DNA of 15,570 nt, from contig CANHBA010000034.1 of the NCBI GenBank assembly GCA_947458985.1, forward strand, positions 1 through 15,570. Direction: 5' to 3'. Origin of the DNA: Flavobacteriales bacterium. Its GTDB lineage: Bacteria; Bacteroidota; Bacteroidia; Flavobacteriales_D; Crocinitomicaceae. A program made the translations under genes and the position numbers. Below the pieces are notes generated by a model, which saw only the letters and a program-made list of their open reading frames with translations, was not told the DNA's origin and searched no databases. Below, piece after piece: positions 13,114 through 15,570 of this stretch (the stretch's first letter is position 1; every line of letters begins with the position of its first letter).

Positions 13114-15459
13114 ATGCAAAAAAACTTACAATTTTTATGGTTGTTTTTATCAGCTTTAGCCTATGGGCAGCAAAACACACCTAGCAGCTGGGTCTTAAGT
13201 GCTGCTGTTTCTACTGAAATCCAAAAGGACAGCTTAGTTTCTGAAAAAGTAAGTACATGGATAGAACTCCAAGAAGAGCGCACCTTGTTCAGTAAGTTTT
13301 ATCAAAGTAAGCAAGGGCATACACGCCAAATATTTAGTTCCGTTCCACTGCATTATTTAAGTCCGGTAGGTCAACTACTGCCCTATGAACTTTCCTATGA
13401 AAGACATGCTGATCATATTGTATTTAATAGACAAGAACACCCAATGATGCTATTTGATGATGGAAGCTTTGGTTTAGAGATGTCGGCAAATGAGGTCATC
13501 AAAATTGGCAAGCAAACCAAGTTAAATGGTATACTTATCCAAAAAAACTGTGGTGATTTAGGTATAATTACACCCATTAAATTTCAGAATTTACCAATTG
13601 AGCAACAATTGGAATTGAGCAATGGAAAAATCGGGTTTCATTACCGTATTTCGGCAGCATTAGCTTTAAATAACTCAGATCTCACGATTGAAGAGCAACT
13701 ATCTCTTCCAAAAGGTTGGCAAATAGTAGATCCAAAAGACACCATAGAAACATACCTTTTTATACAAGATATGAACGGAAACAAGCGTGCATTATTGACG
13801 CATGTATTGTGTTATGACGCAAACGGACAGACAATTGCCAGCCAAATTGAAATTGAGGAAAATCTGCTGCGCATCCGCATTCCACATGAATGGATTCAAA
13901 ATCCAGAACGTGTTTACCCAATTACAATTGACCCATTAATCGGAGGAATTCCTAGTGTTTGGAGTGGTGGACAAATGCCGTCTTGCTTCATGCCTGCTTA
14001 TAACGAAGACAGTATACAGGTAACGATTCCTGCTGGCATCACACCTACAGGAGTATATGTAGATGCTAGTTTTTATGCCAATCCTTTTACATTTTCGACA
14101 ATGTCGCAAGGTTCCATGTATTTTAGTACTTCCTGTGGTGTCTCCCAATCATTTACGGTTACAGGGGCAACAGCCGGAACAGCCGGAACAGCATATCTCG
14201 ACAGCTTCAATCTGATGAATCCATTGGTTTGCTGTCTTCAGAAATCATGTAATCCGATACAATTTTGGGTGAGTATGCATCTTGGCCGAAACGCCAATGG
14301 CTCAGGTTGCAATACAAATTATATTTTGTATGATCCATTTACAACAAGTTGGCCCTTTCAAGTCGTTGTATATGGTCGTTCACCAGAATCATATGGCAAC
14401 GAATGGTATACTTCTCAAACACCAATTTGCTCTAATAAATGCGAAGTTAACGCAACGGCTTATGCCCGATATGGTGTGCCTCCTTTTACTTTTTCACATC
14501 CCTGGACTAGCACTATTGGAACATCGGGGCAAAACCTAGGCTGTAATTCGGGTGCCAGCAATTATGTTTTTACTTTAACCGTTCCGAATTGTCCAATATA
14601 CTGTGATTCAAGTTATACCAACTTGTCTATTCCTCCACCAATCATTGTGGATGCCTGTGGAACGTTTATTACTGGTTTACTTCCAGCGAATAAACCCCTT
14701 ATTGCGGCAATTGAACCTAACCTAACTTATGATAGTCTTATTTGCAATGGTTCGCCAATTCAAATCATAAATCCACCTTGTATCTCAGATGGCGTAACTC
14801 AATTCATAGATGGGACCATACAAGGCTTTGGCGATTTCAATACGAGCGTAGGAAATTTAACAGATACTATGCTCACACAAACCTATTATTTCTTCGCAGA
14901 GCGCTTAGGTTGTAAATCAGACACTGTAGCGGCCAATATTACCATTGTTCCAAATCCAATTGCGGCTATCTCGATAGTTCCAAATCCTTTGGTTGTTGGA
15001 ACTACAGGTACAGTTGGAAGTTCATCCTCAAGCACGGTAAGTACTACATTTTGGAATCAATGGTCAAATTTAGATAGTATATGGCAGTCAAATGCTGACT
15101 TTGAGGTCAGTTATGAGCAGCCTGGAGCTTATCTCTATTGTTTGAACATTAGCGATGAGTTTGGTTGTTCTGACAGTATTTGCCAGGTGCTCAATGTGGT
15201 GCCTGCGACTATTGAAAATATCAATATAGTTACTCCAAATAATGATGGTACAAACGATTTTCTTTCATTTCAATATTTAGATTTTTACCCGAACACAAAT
15301 ATTCAAATTCTTAACCGATGGGGGCAACTTATTTTCGAATCAGGCGACTACCAAAATAATTGGAATGGAGCTGATTATACAGAAGGAACTTATTTTTACA
15401 AGCTTTATATACCCGGACTCAATAAAACCCTACAAAGTTTTTTTGTACTTGAAAAATGA
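13114..15459 (+). CDS. Secreted or cell-surface protein with type IX (type B) sorting domain
   Basis: The 781-residue product has a Sec signal peptide (hydrophobic stretch, likely cut after LAYG, about residue 18). A beta-rich N-terminal region follows and ends in YPITIDP (268-274), a motif seen before the repeat regions of large Bacteroidota surface proteins. A Cys-rich middle (about 285-560) includes a SprB/PKD-like stretch near 445-500 (YGVPPFTFSHPW), then a PKD-like domain (about 613-697). The C-terminal domain has all marks of the gliding-motility-associated (CHU_C, type B) signal: INIVTPNNDGTND (703-715), ILNRWGQLIFES with NRWG at 734-737, WNG, and GTYFYKL. It should be exported by Sec and then T9SS, and released or surface-attached. 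No enzyme domain is seen; adhesion is a plausible role. Its coding strand is AT-richer, with more G than C, unlike ftsH. Confidence 0.9.
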   Translation: MQKNLQFLWLFLSALAYGQQNTPSSWVLSAAVSTEIQKDSLVSEKVSTWIELQEERTLFSKFYQSKQGHTRQIFSSVPLHYLSPVGQLLPYELSYERHADHIVFNRQEHPMMLFDDGSFGLEMSANEVIKIGKQTKLNGILIQKNCGDLGIITPIKFQNLPIEQQLELSNGKIGFHYRISAALALNNSDLTIEEQLSLPKGWQIVDPKDTIETYLFIQDMNGNKRALLTHVLCYDANGQTIASQIEIEENLLRIRIPHEWIQNPERVYPITIDPLIGGIPSVWSGGQMPSCFMPAYNEDSIQVTIPAGITPTGVYVDASFYANPFTFSTMSQGSMYFSTSCGVSQSFTVTGATAGTAGTAYLDSFNLMNPLVCCLQKSCNPIQFWVSMHLGRNANGSGCNTNYILYDPFTTSWPFQVVVYGRSPESYGNEWYTSQTPICSNKCEVNATAYARYGVPPFTFSHPWTSTIGTSGQNLGCNSGASNYVFTLTVPNCPIYCDSSYTNLSIPPPIIVDACGTFITGLLPANKPLIAAIEPNLTYDSLICNGSPIQIINPPCISDGVTQFIDGTIQGFGDFNTSVGNLTDTMLTQTYYFFAERLGCKSDTVAANITIVPNPIAAISIVPNPLVVGTTGTVGSSSSSTVSTTFWNQWSNLDSIWQSNADFEVSYEQPGAYLYCLNISDEFGCSDSICQVLNVVPATIENINIVTPNNDGTNDFLSFQYLDFYPNTNIQILNRWGQLIFESGDYQNNWNGADYTEGTYFYKLYIPGLNKTLQSFFVLEK
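14170..14192 (+). repeat. Short in-frame tandem repeat
   Basis: The 9-base unit ACAGCCGGA occurs twice with a five-base partial third copy, encoding TAG-TAG-TA in the secreted protein. It is in frame, so copy-number change by slippage would add or remove Thr-Ala-Gly without breaking the gene. Confidence 0.7.
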
Positions 15460-15460
15460 G

Positions 15461-15570
15461 TTACTGAGGAACATTAAAAGAAATGCCAAAACGCAGCGGA
15501 TACACACCTGCTGTAGTACCTTCTTTGAACATACCAAGTACAGCGTAATTGGCAAATACACCAAAGTAAC
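15461..15570 (-). CDS. 3' end of a leftward gene, possibly an outer-membrane beta-barrel protein
   Basis: Reading leftward from the right edge gives 36 complete codons ending in TAA (15463-15461). The peptide includes YFGVFANYAVLGMF and ends LRFGISFNVPQ. Alternating hydrophobic and polar residues and a final aromatic-containing strand suggest the last strands of an outer-membrane beta-barrel, but 36 residues are too few for a family call. The stop codons of this gene and of the secreted-protein gene are separated by one base (15460), so no terminator fits between them. The rest lies outside the window. Confidence 0.6.
   Translation of the reverse strand, partial: YFGVFANYAVLGMFKEGTTAGVYPLRFGISFNVPQ

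Noticed and set aside
1..15570. Mobile elements, CRISPR arrays, tRNA genes, toxin-antitoxin pairs or defence islands
   Set aside because: No terminal inverted repeats with a transposase, no spaced direct repeats, no tRNA-like cloverleaf and no defence-type domains were seen. The complete genes are tightly packed core or transport genes plus one surface protein.

Overview
This window looks like a chromosomal segment from a member of the Bacteroidota, most likely Flavobacteriales. Three things point there: promoters of the phylum's TAnnTTTG (-7) type with no Shine-Dalgarno sequences, the core gene order pyrE / birA / rsfS-ftsH-cdsA-psd, and a large secreted protein with a type B (gliding-motility) C-terminal sorting signal of the type IX secretion system. 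A Fluviicola- or Crocinitomicaceae-like host is a guess from memory, not something the sequence proves.

Layout. 1-92 (-) is the first 30 codons of a probable NUDIX-family gene whose start codon overlaps that of pyrE, which runs the other way. 91-1149 (+) holds pyrE and a small SRPBCC-like gene. birA (-) is convergent with that gene, and their stop codons overlap. From a tight divergent promoter region (about 1897-1917) the operon rsfS-ftsH-cdsA-psd runs rightward to 5842. It links ribosome silencing, membrane proteolysis and phosphatidylethanolamine synthesis through 4-base ATGA overlaps. A 73-residue secreted Lys/Ser/Cys-rich peptide follows and ends at a strong bidirectional terminator (6111-6140). 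Leftward from a second divergent promoter region (9561-9589) run an 86-residue unknown protein, a SLC13/DASS anion transporter and a long-chain acyl-CoA synthetase. Rightward from it run a RlmI-type rRNA methyltransferase, a MATE exporter and fmt, packed end to end. The last complete gene (13114-15459) encodes a 781-residue cell-surface or secreted protein. It meets the 3' end of a leftward, possibly outer-membrane-barrel gene with one base between the stop codons.

Most of the window is ordinary housekeeping sequence. No mobile element, CRISPR array, tRNA or rRNA was seen, and there is no gene-free stretch over 300 bases. I do not see a clear undescribed system. The most interesting signals concern expression: two genes (pyrE and the rlmI-type gene) have perfect -7 boxes only 3-4 bases upstream of the ATG, which predicts leaderless mRNAs. 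One three-gene operon is laid out so that no cistron has an SD-like site. Two uncharacterised small proteins and a variant substrate-site motif in the SLC13 transporter are the next best leads.
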